Assembly: GCA_963702165.1 (NCBI GenBank)
Contig: OY969722.1
Location: 434,001-498,000 of the forward strand
Source: Terrimesophilobacter sp963702165
GTDB taxonomy: Bacteria; Actinomycetota; Actinomycetes; Actinomycetales; Microbacteriaceae
Direction: 5' to 3'
DNA length: 64,000 nt
Shown here in pieces: positions 50,753 through 60,707 of the stretch. The first letter of the stretch is position 1; each line of letters starts with the position of its first letter. The position numbers were made by a program, and so were the translations under genes. The notes below the pieces were generated by a model, which was given only the letters and a program-made list of their open reading frames with translations, was not told the DNA's origin and ran no database searches.

Positions 50753-53700
50753 ATGTATCCGCGATCCGGCACCGGCGATGAGTCCGTCAACCCGAGCCCG
50801 CGCTTTCCGGAGATCGAAGAGCGCATCCTCAGCTTCTGGAAGACGGATGCCACCTTCCGGCCTCGATCGACACAGCGCGAGGGCTGCGAAGAGTGGGACG
50901 TTCTACGACGGCCCGCCCGTTCGCCAACGGCCTGCCGCACTACGGCCACCTGCTGACCGGCTACGCCAAGGACGTCTTCCCGCGCTTCCAGACGATGCGC
51001 GGCAAGCAGGTGCACCGCCGCTTCGGCTGGGACACCCACGGCCTGCCCGCCGAGCTCGAGGCGATGCGCCAGCTCGGCATCACCGAGAAGAGCCAGATCG
51101 AGGCGATGGGCATCGCCGCGTTCAACCAGGCGGCGCGCGAGTCGGTGCTGCGCTACACGCAGGAGTGGCAGGAGTACGTCACCCGCCAGGCCCGCTGGGT
51201 CGACTTCGAGAACGACTACAAGACCCTCGACATCACCTTCATGGAGAGCGTCATCTGGGCGTTCAAGCAGCTCCACGACAAGGGTCTCGCCTACGAGGGC
51301 TACCGCGTGCTGCCGTACTGCTGGCACGACGAGACCCCGCTGTCCAACCACGAGCTGCGCATGGATGACGACGTCTACAAGATGCGTCAGGACCAGACCG
51401 TCACGGTGACCTTCCCGCTCGTCGGCCCGAAGGCCGAGGCGCTCGGCCTCACCGCCGTGCGCGCCCTCGCCTGGACGACCACCCCGTGGACCCTCCCGAC
51501 CAACCTCGCGCTCGCGGTCGGGCCGGACATCGAGTACGCGGTCGTCCCGTCCGGCCCGCTCGGCGCAGGCGACGGCGCCGAGGAGGGCGTCGCCGAGTAC
51601 CTGCTCGCCACCGACACCCTCGCGCGCCTACTTCAAGGACCTCGGCTACGAATCCGCCGAGGCAGCGCGCGCCGCGGTATCCCGCACCGCACCTCGGCGC
51701 CGAGCTCGAGGGCGTCCACTACGACCGGCTCTGGGACTACTACGCCGACACCGAGAAGTGGGGCACCGAGAACGCCTGGCAGCTGCTCGTCGCCGACTAC
51801 GTCGCGACCGGCGAGGGCACCGGCATCGTGCACCAGGCTCCCGCCTACGGTGAGGACGACCAGCTCGTCGGCCAGGCCGCGGGCATCCCGGTCATCCTGT
51901 CGGTCGATGACGGCGGCAAGTTCCTGCCCGGATGTCGCGCCCGTCGCCGGCCTGCAGGTGTTCGACGCGAACAAGCCGCTCACCCAGCTGCTGCGCGCCG
52001 AGGGCCGCCTGCTGCAGGTCACGAGCTACGAGCACAGCTACCCGCACTGCTGGCGCTGCCGCAATCCGCTCATCTACAAGGCGGTGTCCAGCTGGTTCGT
52101 GCGCGTCCCTGAGTTCCGCGACCGGATGGGCGAGCTCAACGAGCAGATCAACTGGGTGCCCGACAACGTCAAGCACGGCCAGTTCGGCAAGTGGCTCGCC
52201 GACGCGCGCGACTGGTCGATCTCCCGCAACCGCTACTGGGGTTCGCCCGATCCCGGTGTGGAAGAGCGACAACCCCGAGTACCCGCGCGTCGACGTGTAC
52301 GGCTCGCTGGACGAGCTCGAGGCGCGACTTCGGCGTGCGCGCCGGCGACCGACCTGCACCGCCCGTACATCGACGAGCTGACCCGCCCGAACCCGGATGA
52401 CCCGACCGGCAAGTCGACCATGCGCCGCATCGAGGATGTCCTCGACGTCTGGTTCGACTCCGGCTCGATGCCGTTCGCGCAGGTGCACTACCCGTTCGAG
52501 AACCGCGAATGGTTCGACAGCCACAACCCGGCCGACTTCATCGTCGAGTACATCGGGCAGACCCGCGGCTGGTTCTACACGATGCACGTGCTCGTCGACC
52601 GCGCTGTTCGACCGTCCGGCGTTCAAGAACGTGATCAGCCACGGCATCGTGCTCGGCAGCGACGGGCAGAAGATGTCGAAGAGCCTGCGCAACTACCCGG
52701 ATGTCTCCGAGGTCTTCGACCGGGACGGCGCGGATGCGATGCGCTGGTTCCTGATGTCGTCCTCGGTCATCCGAGGCGGCAACCTGGTCGTCACCGAGGA
52801 GGGCATTCGCGAGGGCGTGCGGCAGTTCCTGCTGCCGCTGTGGAGCACGTATTACTTCTTCACCCTGTATGCCAACGCCGACGGCTACCAGGCCAAGTGG
52901 CGCACCGACTCCACGAACGTGCTCGACCGCTACCTGCTCGCGAAGACCCGCGACGCTCATCGAGCGAGGTCACCGTCGACCTGGAGGCGCTCGACAGCCC
53001 GATGGCCGCGGCCAAGCTGCGTGACTTCGCCGACGTGCTCACCAACTGGTACGTGCGTCGCAGCCGCGACCGGTTCTGGGGCGGCGACGACACCGACGCC
53101 TTCGACACGCTCTACACGGTGCTCGAGACCGTGACCCGCGTTGCGGCTCCGCTCGTCGCCGCTGGTCACCGAGGAGATCTGGCACGGGCTCACCGGCGGG
53201 CGCAGCGTGCACCTGACCGACTGGCCGGATGCTGGGGACTTCCCCGCAGACGGCCTGCTCGTGGCGACCATGGACCGGGTGCGGGAGATCGCATCGGCCG
53301 GTCTCGCGCTGCGCAAGACGCGGGGCCTCCGGGTGCGTCTGCCGCTCGCGGCGCTCACCGTGGTCGGCGAGCAGTCCGGTCTCGAGGACTTCAGCGACAT
53401 CCTGCGCGACGAGCTCAACGTCAAGACCGTGCAGTTCGTGCCGCTGACCGAGCAGAGCCTCAGTGACTACGGCATCAGTCCGGCGTCTGACCGTGAACGC
53501 GCGAGCGCTCGGGCCGCGAATCGGCAAGGACGTGCAACGCGTGATCCAGGCCTCCAAGGCCGGTGACTGGTCGCAGGATGGCGACGCGGTCGTGGTCGGC
53601 GGCACCCCGCTGCAGCCGGGCGAGTTCGACCTCGTCCTCGAGGCGGGCGACGAGAACCACGCGGTGTCGTTCCTGTCCGGCGGCGGCTTCGTGCTCGTCG

Positions 53701-54002
53701 ACACCCTCACCACCCCCGAGCTGGAGAGCGAGGGCCTCGCCAACGACCTCGTGCGCGCGATCAACCAGGCACGCAAGGCACGCGACCTGGACGTGAGCGA
53801 CCGCATCCGCTGTCGACCATCGCCGCTGACGGCGCGTTCACGACCGCCGTCGACTCGTTCGGCGGCCACATCTCCGACGAGGTCCTTGCGGTGGAGCTGC
53901 TGACCATGCCGTTCACGGATGCGGCGGGAGACAATTGGGACGAGCGCGCCGCATCCGACGAACGGCGAGGGCTCCTACGCATTCAGGATTGAGAAGGTAT
54001 GA
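50753..54002 (+). CDS. ileS: Isoleucyl-tRNA synthetase, reading frame disrupted about 17 times
   Basis: Reconstructed length 1077 residues (3250 bases minus 16). Class I synthetase: YDGPPFANGLPHYGHLL (HIGH-type HYGH), GWDTHGLPAELEAMRQLG, editing domain WTTTPWTLPTNLALAVGPD, SWFVRVPEFRDRMGELNEQI, WSISRNRYWGS, KMSKS as GQKMSKSLRNYPD, then NWYVRRSRDRFW. Breaks occur at 50897, 50919, 51625, 51689, 51930, 52249, 52325, 52347, 52597, 52955, 52965, 53155, 53480, 53811, 53815 and 53960, with a compensated pair near 50860-50871. All but one sit at a third codon position occupied by two alternative bases. For example gtc/g-acc-gcg-ctg restores VTALFDRPAF at 52594. The stop overlaps the folC start. I consider the gene intact in the organism. 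Confidence 0.86.
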
Positions 54003-55381
54003 GCGCGCGCGACGACGACCCAGAGCTGAGCGACGACGCGCTGTTCCAGCCGCAGGCTGACCGGGTGTACGCCGAGCTGCTGGCAAGGGTGGGGGAGTCC
54101 GCCCCGCAGCCCCGGCTCGAGCCGACCCGGCGGGCCGCCGAGCTGCTGGGCGACCCGCAGAAGGCGTTCGGCATCATCCACATCACCGGCACCAACGGCA
54201 AGACCAGTACGAGTCGCATCACCGAGAGCATCCTGCGCGCGCACGGCCTGCGCACCGGACTGTTCACCAGCCCGCACCTGAGTCGGGTGAACGAGCGCAT
54301 CATGATCGACGGCGAACCCATCTCGAACGAGGCGCTGGTCACGAACTGGGACGACATCACGCCGTACCTGAAGATGGCCGACGAGCAGCTGGTCGCCGAG
54401 GGGGAGGAGCCGCTCACCTACTTCGAGGCGCTCACGCTGCTCGCCTACGCGAGCTTCGCGGATGCGCCGGTCGACGTCGCAGTGGTCGAGGTCGGCATGG
54501 GCGGCGAGTGGGACTCCACCAACATCGCCGACGGGCAGGTCGCGGTGTTCACTCCGATCGCGCTCGACCACGTGCACCGCCTGGGTGACACCATCGCCGA
54601 GATCGCCCAGACCAAGGCGGGCATCATCAAGCCGGGCGCCCGCATCGTCACCGCAGCGCAGCATCCGGATGCCGCGGACGCGATCATCCGCGCCGCAGCC
54701 AGCAACAACGGCACCATCGCGGCCGAGGGTCGCGACTTCGGGCTCGAGTCGGCAACCGTCGGCGTCGGCGGCCAGCTCATCACCGCGCAGGGACTTGCCG
54801 GACGCTACGAGGAGGTCTTCCTGCCGCTGCTCGGCGACCACCAGGCGCAGAATGCGGCCGTCGCGATCGCCGCGGTGGAGAGCTTCCTCGGCGGCGGAGA
54901 GCAGCGCATCGGAGAGGACGTGCTGGCGGAGGGCCTCGCCACCGCCTCCTCGCCCGGCCGGCTGCAGCTGCTGGGGATCGATCCGTCGGTGCTCGTGGAC
55001 GCCGCACACAACCCGCACGGTGCCGAGGCGCTCGCGGCGGCGATGGGCAAGTACTTCGACTTCCGCGAGCTGGTGCTCGTCGTCGGCATCCTCGCGGACA
55101 AGGATGCGCACGGCATCGTCGATACCCTCGCGCCCCTCGCGACGCGCATCCACGTCACCCAGTCGCACTCGGATCGGGCGATCCCCGCCGAGGAGCTGGC
55201 CGATGACGTCGAGCAGTGGACGCACGAGACGGTCATCCGGTTCGACACCCTCGAGGAGGCGCTCGACGCCGCACGCGAGTGGGCCCGACTGGAGGAGGGG
55301 CGTGCGGTGCTTGTCACCGGCTCGATCACCCTCGTGGGCGAAGCGATCGATATCGGACGAGACCAGGGGTGGGCGCTGTGA
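53999..55381 (+). CDS. folC: Folylpolyglutamate / dihydrofolate synthase
   Basis: 460 residues, ATG 53999 inside the ileS stop. Mur-ligase fold: P-loop HITGTNGKTSTSR, omega-type LFTSPHLSRVNERI, YFEALTLLAYASF, VEVGMGGEWDSTN, PIALDHVHRLG, AGIIKPGARIVTA, then the C-terminal domain with LVDAAHNPHGAEAL. It adds glutamate to folates and dihydropteroate. It is translationally coupled on both sides, in the conserved ileS-folC-DUF4233-ndk order. The frame is clean, unlike the gene before it. Confidence 0.96.
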   Translation: MSARDDDPELSDDALFQPQADRVYAELLARVGESAPQPRLEPTRRAAELLGDPQKAFGIIHITGTNGKTSTSRITESILRAHGLRTGLFTSPHLSRVNERIMIDGEPISNEALVTNWDDITPYLKMADEQLVAEGEEPLTYFEALTLLAYASFADAPVDVAVVEVGMGGEWDSTNIADGQVAVFTPIALDHVHRLGDTIAEIAQTKAGIIKPGARIVTAAQHPDAADAIIRAAASNNGTIAAEGRDFGLESATVGVGGQLITAQGLAGRYEEVFLPLLGDHQAQNAAVAIAAVESFLGGGEQRIGEDVLAEGLATASSPGRLQLLGIDPSVLVDAAHNPHGAEALAAAMGKYFDFRELVLVVGILADKDAHGIVDTLAPLATRIHVTQSHSDRAIPAEELADDVEQWTHETVIRFDTLEEALDAAREWARLEEGRAVLVTGSITLVGEAIDIGRDQGWAL

Positions 55382-55758
55382 CCGACGTGAATCAGCCGAC
55401 GCAGCGCAAGCCGCGCAGGCGTCGCAGCGCGACAGAGTCGCTGGTGTCGATCGCCCTCGGCCTTGAGGCGCTTCTGGTTTTCTTCGTGACGATGGCGGTC
55501 TTCGGGCTCCGGGAGGTGTCCCCGGCGGTGGCCTTCGGCGGTGGGGCGGTGCTGTTCGTGCTGCTGGTCATTGCCGCGGCGTACGCGCGCTTCCGCTGGG
55601 CGATCTGGCTCGGCTGGGCCATGCAGGTCGTGCTCATCGCGCTCGGCCTCCTGCTGCCCGTCATGTACGCGATCGGGGCGGGCTTCGCCGCGATCTTCAT
55701 CTACTGCTTCCTCACCGGCCGCCGGCTGGACAGGCAGAACAACTCAGCAACAGCGTGA
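55378..55758 (+). CDS. DUF4233 membrane protein
   Basis: 126 residues from GTG 55378, overlapping the folC stop. Basic N-terminus (RKPRRRRSATE), then four membrane spans: SIALGLEALLVFFVTMAVFG, AFGGGAVLFVLLVIAAAYA, AIWLGWAMQVVLIALGLLLP and AIGAGFAAIFIYCFLTGRRL. This is the actinobacterial DUF4233 family, nearly always found between folC and ndk. Function unknown. Confidence 0.92.
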   Translation: MTDVNQPTQRKPRRRRSATESLVSIALGLEALLVFFVTMAVFGLREVSPAVAFGGGAVLFVLLVIAAAYARFRWAIWLGWAMQVVLIALGLLLPVMYAIGAGFAAIFIYCFLTGRRLDRQNNSATA

Positions 55759-55772
55759 ACAGGAGAACCAAA

Positions 55773-56195
55773 ATGACCGATTCCGTCGAAGAGACCCTGG
55801 TACTGGTGAAGCCGGATGGCGTCGCGCGCGGGCTGACGGGGGAGATCCTGCGCCGCATCGAGGCGAAGGGGTACCTTCTCGTCGACGTGCGACTCGTGCA
55901 GCCGGAGCGCGAGCTGCTGGCCAGCCACTACGAGGAGCACCAGGGCAAGCCGTTCTACGAGCCGCTGGTCGAGTTCATGGAGAGCGGCCCAGTCGTGGCG
56001 CTGCGCATCGCGGGCAACCGCGTCATCGAGGGCTTCCGGGTGCTTGCGGGCACCACCGACCCCACCACGGCGGCGCCGGGGACCATTCGCGGCGACCTCG
56101 GACGGGACTGGGGCCTCGCGGTGCAGCAGAACCTCGTGCACGGCTCCGACTCGCCGGAGTCGGCTGCGCGCGAGCTCGCGCTCTGGTTCGCCTGA
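55773..56195 (+). CDS. ndk: Nucleoside-diphosphate kinase
   Basis: 140 residues from ATG 55773, with AGGAGA six bases upstream. It moves the terminal phosphate between nucleoside tri- and diphosphates. TLVLVKPDGVARGLTGEIL at the N-terminus, GPVVALRIAGNRVIEGFRVL, GTIRGDLG, and the phosphorylated His in NLVHGSDSPESAARE are all present. Length is typical. The 331 bases after it (to 56526) hold the promoter of the next operon and nothing else I can support. Confidence 0.97.
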   Translation: MTDSVEETLVLVKPDGVARGLTGEILRRIEAKGYLLVDVRLVQPERELLASHYEEHQGKPFYEPLVEFMESGPVVALRIAGNRVIEGFRVLAGTTDPTTAAPGTIRGDLGRDWGLAVQQNLVHGSDSPESAARELALWFA

Positions 56196-56526
56196 CCGGG
56201 TCTGGGCGCCCCTCAGGTAACGAAACGGCAACGAACACGCCGAGCTCGAAAACGCTCGAGACCGACCTCTGACCAGCGGTTTTTCCGCCGATAGCTCGCA
56301 TCCGGGTCTCACGGTAATTTCCCAGTCTCGCTAAGGTGGACGACGCAGTACACAAGGCCGCGCCCGAACGAAGCCCCAATTCGTTCGGTCGTATGGTTCG
56401 TGTCAGGGGAGCGTTCCCGAAGTTCGCTCCCGCCGTGCGGTAACACCGCGCCAGGCGCCTGACACCAACCCGGACCGTGACCAAAGACGCCCGCGATCCG
56501 ATTTCGGATGCGTGCGCGGAGGTACC

Positions 56527-57837
56527 GTGACCCCGTCCCGACCCGCTGTAGAAGTCCGAAACCTGTTCAAGGTGTTCGGCAGGAAGCCCGAGTCCGTGGT
56601 CGCCAGGCTACGAGCCGGCGAGACTCGCGACAGTGTCGCGGGCGACGGAACAGCCGCCGTCATCGACGCATCGTTCGACGTCGCACCTGGCGAGATCTTC
56701 GTGGTCATGGGGCTGTCCGGCTCCGGAAAGTCGACGCTCATCCGCATGCTCAACGGGCTGCTGGAGCCGACAGCCGGCAGCGTCTCCATCGACGGGACCG
56801 AGATCGTCGGCATCTCACCGAAGGAACTGCGCGCCGTGCGCCGCTCAAAGGTGTCGATGGTGTTCCAGCACTTCGCATTGCTGCCGCACCGCACGGTGCT
56901 CGACAACGTGGCCTACGGGCTCGAGATCCAGGGTCTGCCGCTCGCCGAACGGCAGGAGCGTGCGCGCACCATCATCGGCAAGGTGGGTCTGGCCGGCTGG
57001 GAGGACCGCCTCCCCAGCGAGCTGTCGGGCGGAATGCAGCAGCGCGTCGGGCTCGGCCGGGCGCTGGCAGCGCAGACCGACATCCTGCTCATGGACGAGG
57101 CGTTCTCCGCACTCGACCCGCTCATCCGGCGCGAGATGCAGGAGCAGCTGGTCGAGCTGCAGGCAGAGCTCGGCAAGACGATCGTCTTCATCACCCACGA
57201 CCTGAATGAGGCGATGTTCCTCGGGGACCGGGTCGCGGTCATGCGGGACGGTCGCATCGTGCAGATCGGCACGCCAGAGGAGATCCTGACCGACCCGGCC
57301 AATGACTACGTCGCGCAGTTCGTGCAGGACGTCGACCGCTCGCGTGTGCTCACCGCCTCCAGCGCGATGGAACCGGCGCGCGCGGTCATCTCTGACACGG
57401 CCGGCCCTCGCGCCGCCCTCCGGATGATGCGCGACCTGCAGACATCCGCCCTCTACGTCGTCGGCCGCAACCGCAAACTCATCGGCGTTGTTCGCGATCG
57501 GCAACTGCTGAAGCTCGTGCGTGCGGGTGAGACCGGTTATGCATCAGCGCTCAGCGTCGATGTGCCGCGCGTGCGTGCCGACGAGTACCTGAGCGACCTG
57601 TACGAGAGGGCGGTCGAAAGCGACCTGCCGATCGCGGTTGTCGATGAGGACGAGCGCCTGCTCGGGGTGATTCCGAACGTGACCCTGCTCGCTGCGCTCG
57701 GCAACGTCACAACCCAGACCGGCGAGCAGCCGATCGTTGAACCGCCGCCCACGGTTGAGGTGTCGATCGTGACCGCGACGCTGGAGGAGACGGCGCAGAC
57801 CGACTCGGATGCTGTGGTGACGGGAGGTCGCTCGTGA
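56527..57837 (+). CDS. Glycine betaine/proline ABC transporter ATP-binding protein (ProV/OpuAA type)
   Basis: 436 residues. GTG 56527 follows GGAGGT closely; GTG 56512 is an alternative. ATPase: GLSGSGKST, VFQHFALLPHRTVLDNVAYG, signature LSGGMQQRV, LLMDEAFSALDPLIRREMQ, FITHDLNEAMFLGDRVAVM. Two CBS domains follow (about residues 290-410; LYVVGRNRKLIGVVRDRQLL and LPIAVVDEDERLLGVI), which in OpuA sense ionic strength. The EA(L)DPLIR string is diagnostic for quaternary-amine importers used in osmoprotection. Confidence 0.94.
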   Translation: MTPSRPAVEVRNLFKVFGRKPESVVARLRAGETRDSVAGDGTAAVIDASFDVAPGEIFVVMGLSGSGKSTLIRMLNGLLEPTAGSVSIDGTEIVGISPKELRAVRRSKVSMVFQHFALLPHRTVLDNVAYGLEIQGLPLAERQERARTIIGKVGLAGWEDRLPSELSGGMQQRVGLGRALAAQTDILLMDEAFSALDPLIRREMQEQLVELQAELGKTIVFITHDLNEAMFLGDRVAVMRDGRIVQIGTPEEILTDPANDYVAQFVQDVDRSRVLTASSAMEPARAVISDTAGPRAALRMMRDLQTSALYVVGRNRKLIGVVRDRQLLKLVRAGETGYASALSVDVPRVRADEYLSDLYERAVESDLPIAVVDEDERLLGVIPNVTLLAALGNVTTQTGEQPIVEPPPTVEVSIVTATLEETAQTDSDAVVTGGRS

Positions 57838-58739
57838 ACGACTTCCGCATTCCATTGGGTGACTGGGTTGAGTCCCTCGTCCGGTTCGTCACCAAGTACT
57901 TCTCCGACGTGTTCGGCGCGATCAGAACCGTATTCAAGGGTGCCTACGACGTGCTCGAGTGGATTCTTGCGACCCCGCCGTTCTGGGGCGTCATCCTCGT
58001 GCTTGCGGTCATCGCGCTTCTGGTCAAGGGCGTGCCGTTCGCCCTCGGAAGCGTCGTCGGATTGGGTTTGATCGTCGCTGTCGGCCAGTGGGACCACGCG
58101 ATGGAGTCGCTCGCGCTGGTGATCGTGGCCAGCGTGATCGCGGTGCTGCTGAGCATTCCGATCGGCATCCTCGCGGCGAAGTCGCGGACGGCTTCGGCAA
58201 TCATCCGCCCGGTGCTCGACTTCATGCAGACCATGCCTGCGTTCGTCTACCTGATTCCCGCGCTCATCCTGTTCCGCGTCGGAGTGGTGCCCGGCATCGT
58301 CGCGACGATCATCTTCGCGCTCGCACCGGGCGTGCGCCTCACGGAGCTCGGCATTCGCGGCGTCGACCAGGAGGTCGTCGAGGCGGGCCGGGCCTTTGGC
58401 TCCCCTCCCGGACGCATCCTTCGCCAGATCGAGCTGCCGCTCGCAATGCCGACCATCATGGCCGGTGTCAACCAGGTGATCATGCTCGCGCTGTCCATGG
58501 TCGTCATTGCCGGAATGGTCGGTGCTGGCGGGCTCGGCGGGCAGGTCGTCGCCAGCCTCAACCGGATCGACATTGCACTCGGCTTCGAGGCGGGGCTCTC
58601 GGTCGTGATCCTGGCGATCTTCCTCGATCGGGTCACTGCGGCGTTCGGCAACGGCGGCAGCTACCTCGGCCGGTTCTTCGGCCGACGCGCAGCTGCAAGA
58701 ACTGCGCCCGCGCCCGAGCTCATCTCGGCCGGCAACTAG
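57834..58739 (+). CDS. Glycine betaine ABC transporter permease (ProW/OpuAB type)
   Basis: 301 residues from GTG 57834, overlapping the ATPase stop. Spans include WGVILVLAVIALLVKGVPFA and SLALVIVASVIAVLLSIPIG. The core PVLDFMQTMPAFVYLIPALI and EAA loop VEAGRAFGSPPGRILRQIEL are those of ProW. The last spans (VIMLALSMVVIAGMVGAGGL) match the family. Single permease gene, so it should act as a homodimer. Confidence 0.94.
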   Translation: MNDFRIPLGDWVESLVRFVTKYFSDVFGAIRTVFKGAYDVLEWILATPPFWGVILVLAVIALLVKGVPFALGSVVGLGLIVAVGQWDHAMESLALVIVASVIAVLLSIPIGILAAKSRTASAIIRPVLDFMQTMPAFVYLIPALILFRVGVVPGIVATIIFALAPGVRLTELGIRGVDQEVVEAGRAFGSPPGRILRQIELPLAMPTIMAGVNQVIMLALSMVVIAGMVGAGGLGGQVVASLNRIDIALGFEAGLSVVILAIFLDRVTAAFGNGGSYLGRFFGRRAAARTAPAPELISAGN

Positions 58740-58840
58740 AAACTCGCGGGCGCATTCGCGCCTGTGACCGCGCGCGCAGTTCACCCTGCGTGCACTTCAC
58801 GTTCGGTCGCGCCATCGCGCGCGGCAAGAAAGGAAGACAC

Positions 58841-59728
58841 ATGAGAAAGCGCCATTCAGCGCTCATCGCCACAGGTGCCATTGCGGCGCTGGCACTCACC
58901 GGATGCTCCGCCGACACAAGCGGAGACCCCGGAGTTGAGAGCAAGGGTGAGATCACCATCGCCGTGTTCAACGGCTGGGACGAGGGCGTGGCCACCTCGT
59001 TGCTGTGGGAGAACATCCTCACGAAGCAGGGTTACGACGTGAACCTCGAGTACGCGGACCCCGCGACGGTGTTCCTGGGTCTCGCGGACGGTGACTACGA
59101 CTTCACCACCGACGTGTGGCTGCCCGGCACCCACGCCGAGTACCTGAAGGAGTACGGCGAGGACATCGTCGAGGTGGGAGCCTGGAACGACTCAGCGTCG
59201 CTCACGGTCGCCGTGAACGCCGACGCCCCGATCGACTCGCTCGCTGAGCTCGCCGAGAACGCCCACCTGTTCGGCGACCAGATCGTGGGCATCGAGCCCG
59301 GTGCAGGACTCACCGGAGCCATGGAGAAGTCGGTCATCCCCGGGTACGGACTCGAGGACATGAACTTCCTGACGTCATCGACGCCGGCGATGCTCACCGA
59401 GCTGTCAACCGCTCTGGAGTCCGGCGAGAACATCGTCGTGACCCTGTGGCGTCCGCACTGGGCCTATGACGCGTTCGACATCAAGGACCTCAAGGACCCG
59501 GAGGGTGCACTCGGCGGCGCGGAGAGCATGTACACCTACAGCCGCACTGGCTTCGCGGATGACCTCCCAGAGGTCGCGAAGTGGCTGGAGAACTTCACCA
59601 TGGACTCCGACCTGCTGCACTCGCTCGAGAACGCACTGTTCAACGAGTACGACGGTGACGACTACGCGCCGATCGTCGAGGACTGGATCGCGCAGAACCA
59701 GGACTGGGTAGACAGCCTCACGAGCTAG
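58841..59728 (+). CDS. Glycine betaine-binding lipoprotein (ProX/OpuAC type)
   Basis: 295 residues, ATG 58841 with AGGAAG upstream. Lipobox ALTGC. The OpuAC fold shows ITIAVFNGWDEGVATSLLWE, VFLGLADGDYDFTTDVWLPG, GIEPGAGLTGAMEKS and VTLWRPHWAYDAFDIKDLKD. Trp residues in GWDEG, DVWLPG and WRPHWAY are those that cage the quaternary amine in this family. Placed 101 bases after the permease, on the same transcript. Confidence 0.95.
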   Translation: MRKRHSALIATGAIAALALTGCSADTSGDPGVESKGEITIAVFNGWDEGVATSLLWENILTKQGYDVNLEYADPATVFLGLADGDYDFTTDVWLPGTHAEYLKEYGEDIVEVGAWNDSASLTVAVNADAPIDSLAELAENAHLFGDQIVGIEPGAGLTGAMEKSVIPGYGLEDMNFLTSSTPAMLTELSTALESGENIVVTLWRPHWAYDAFDIKDLKDPEGALGGAESMYTYSRTGFADDLPEVAKWLENFTMDSDLLHSLENALFNEYDGDDYAPIVEDWIAQNQDWVDSLTS

Positions 59729-59740
59729 TCACGCACCCTC

Positions 59741-59788
59741 GAGTTGCCCACTTCCGCCCCACATTCTGGGGGCCGAAGTGGGCAATTC
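59741..59788 (+). terminator. Palindrome between the betaine operon and the VKOR gene (convergent)
   Basis: GAGTTGCCCACTTCCGCCCC (59741-59760) pairs with GGGGCCGAAGTGGGCAATTC (59769-59788) at 18 of 20 positions around an 8-base loop. A strong GC-rich hairpin 12 bases after the stop; likely bidirectional terminator. Confidence 0.68.
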
Positions 59789-59830
59789 GGCGTTAAAGGC
59801 GAGTGCGGGGAGTGGCAGGCGCGGGCCGCG

Positions 59831-60433
59831 TCAGAACAGGTTGTTGATCACATCGAGGCGCACCTGCGCCAGCACCGCGATGACCACGTAACAGAGGATC
59901 GTCAGGAGCGGCACCCAGGAGTAGAGCTTTCCGAAGAAGCGACGCGCCGCCGGCGGGACCGGGATGTTGCCCGACTTCAGGTTGTACAGCGTCACCGCGA
60001 GGAACAACGGGATCGTCACCGACCAGACGACCATGCACCACGGGCACAGCGTCCCGAGAACGAAGATGCTCTGGCTGATGAGCCAGCACACGAACGCGAA
60101 CGCGCCGAGCAGCCCGAGGTTGAACAGCATCCAGAACCAACGCGCGAATCGTGCACCGGCAAGCAGGCTGACACCGACCGCGATCGGGGCTGCGAAGCCG
60201 GCGATTCCGAGCAAGGGGTTGGGGAACCCGAACACCGCGCCCTGCCATGAGCCCAGGTTCGGGCCGCAGGCGACGAGCACACTGATGTCGCAACTGAGCT
60301 GGGTGTCGGGGTTCGCCAGCACTTCGAACTTCGAGATGGTGAGCTCCCATGAGCCCCAGAATCCGATAGCTCCGGCGATGATCAGGAAGACTGCGAGTGC
60401 CGTCGGGCGGGCAGTGGATTGGGGCGGGCGCAC
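59831..60433 (-). CDS. Vitamin K epoxide reductase (VKOR) family protein
   Basis: About 200 residues. The frame opens at TTG 60460; GTG 60433 (MRPPQSTARP) is preferred as nearer the first span. Five membrane spans. The two redox pairs are present: the loop pair in LSCDISVLVACG and the active CxxC in GTLCPWCMVVW. Together with FPNPLLGIAGFAAP (conserved Ser/Asn-Pro loop) this identifies bacterial VKOR, which reoxidises DsbA-like thiol oxidases for disulfide formation outside the cell. No linked DsbA in the window. Confidence 0.9.
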   Translation of the reverse strand: MRPPQSTARPTALAVFLIIAGAIGFWGSWELTISKFEVLANPDTQLSCDISVLVACGPNLGSWQGAVFGFPNPLLGIAGFAAPIAVGVSLLAGARFARWFWMLFNLGLLGAFAFVCWLISQSIFVLGTLCPWCMVVWSVTIPLFLAVTLYNLKSGNIPVPPAARRFFGKLYSWVPLLTILCYVVIAVLAQVRLDVINNLF

Positions 60434-60707
60434 GCTGGCGATTATTCCACTCGGGGGCAAATGCGCGCGTTCCGGGCGACGGCATGCGATAATTGACGAC
60501 AGTCACCCGAGCCGCGCTCGGCGTGACCCACGACAAGCTTCCCGGTCACAGAACCGGAATGGCCGAGATCCACGGTTGCACGACGCACCGAGTGCCACGG
60601 TCAGGACGCACAGGTTTGCGGATGTTCATGACGAACGCCGCTCGAGAATTGAGACCCGGATCGCAGGGTAGCGCGGATACCCGCACCGGGCTGGGAGCGT
60701 ACCAGCA

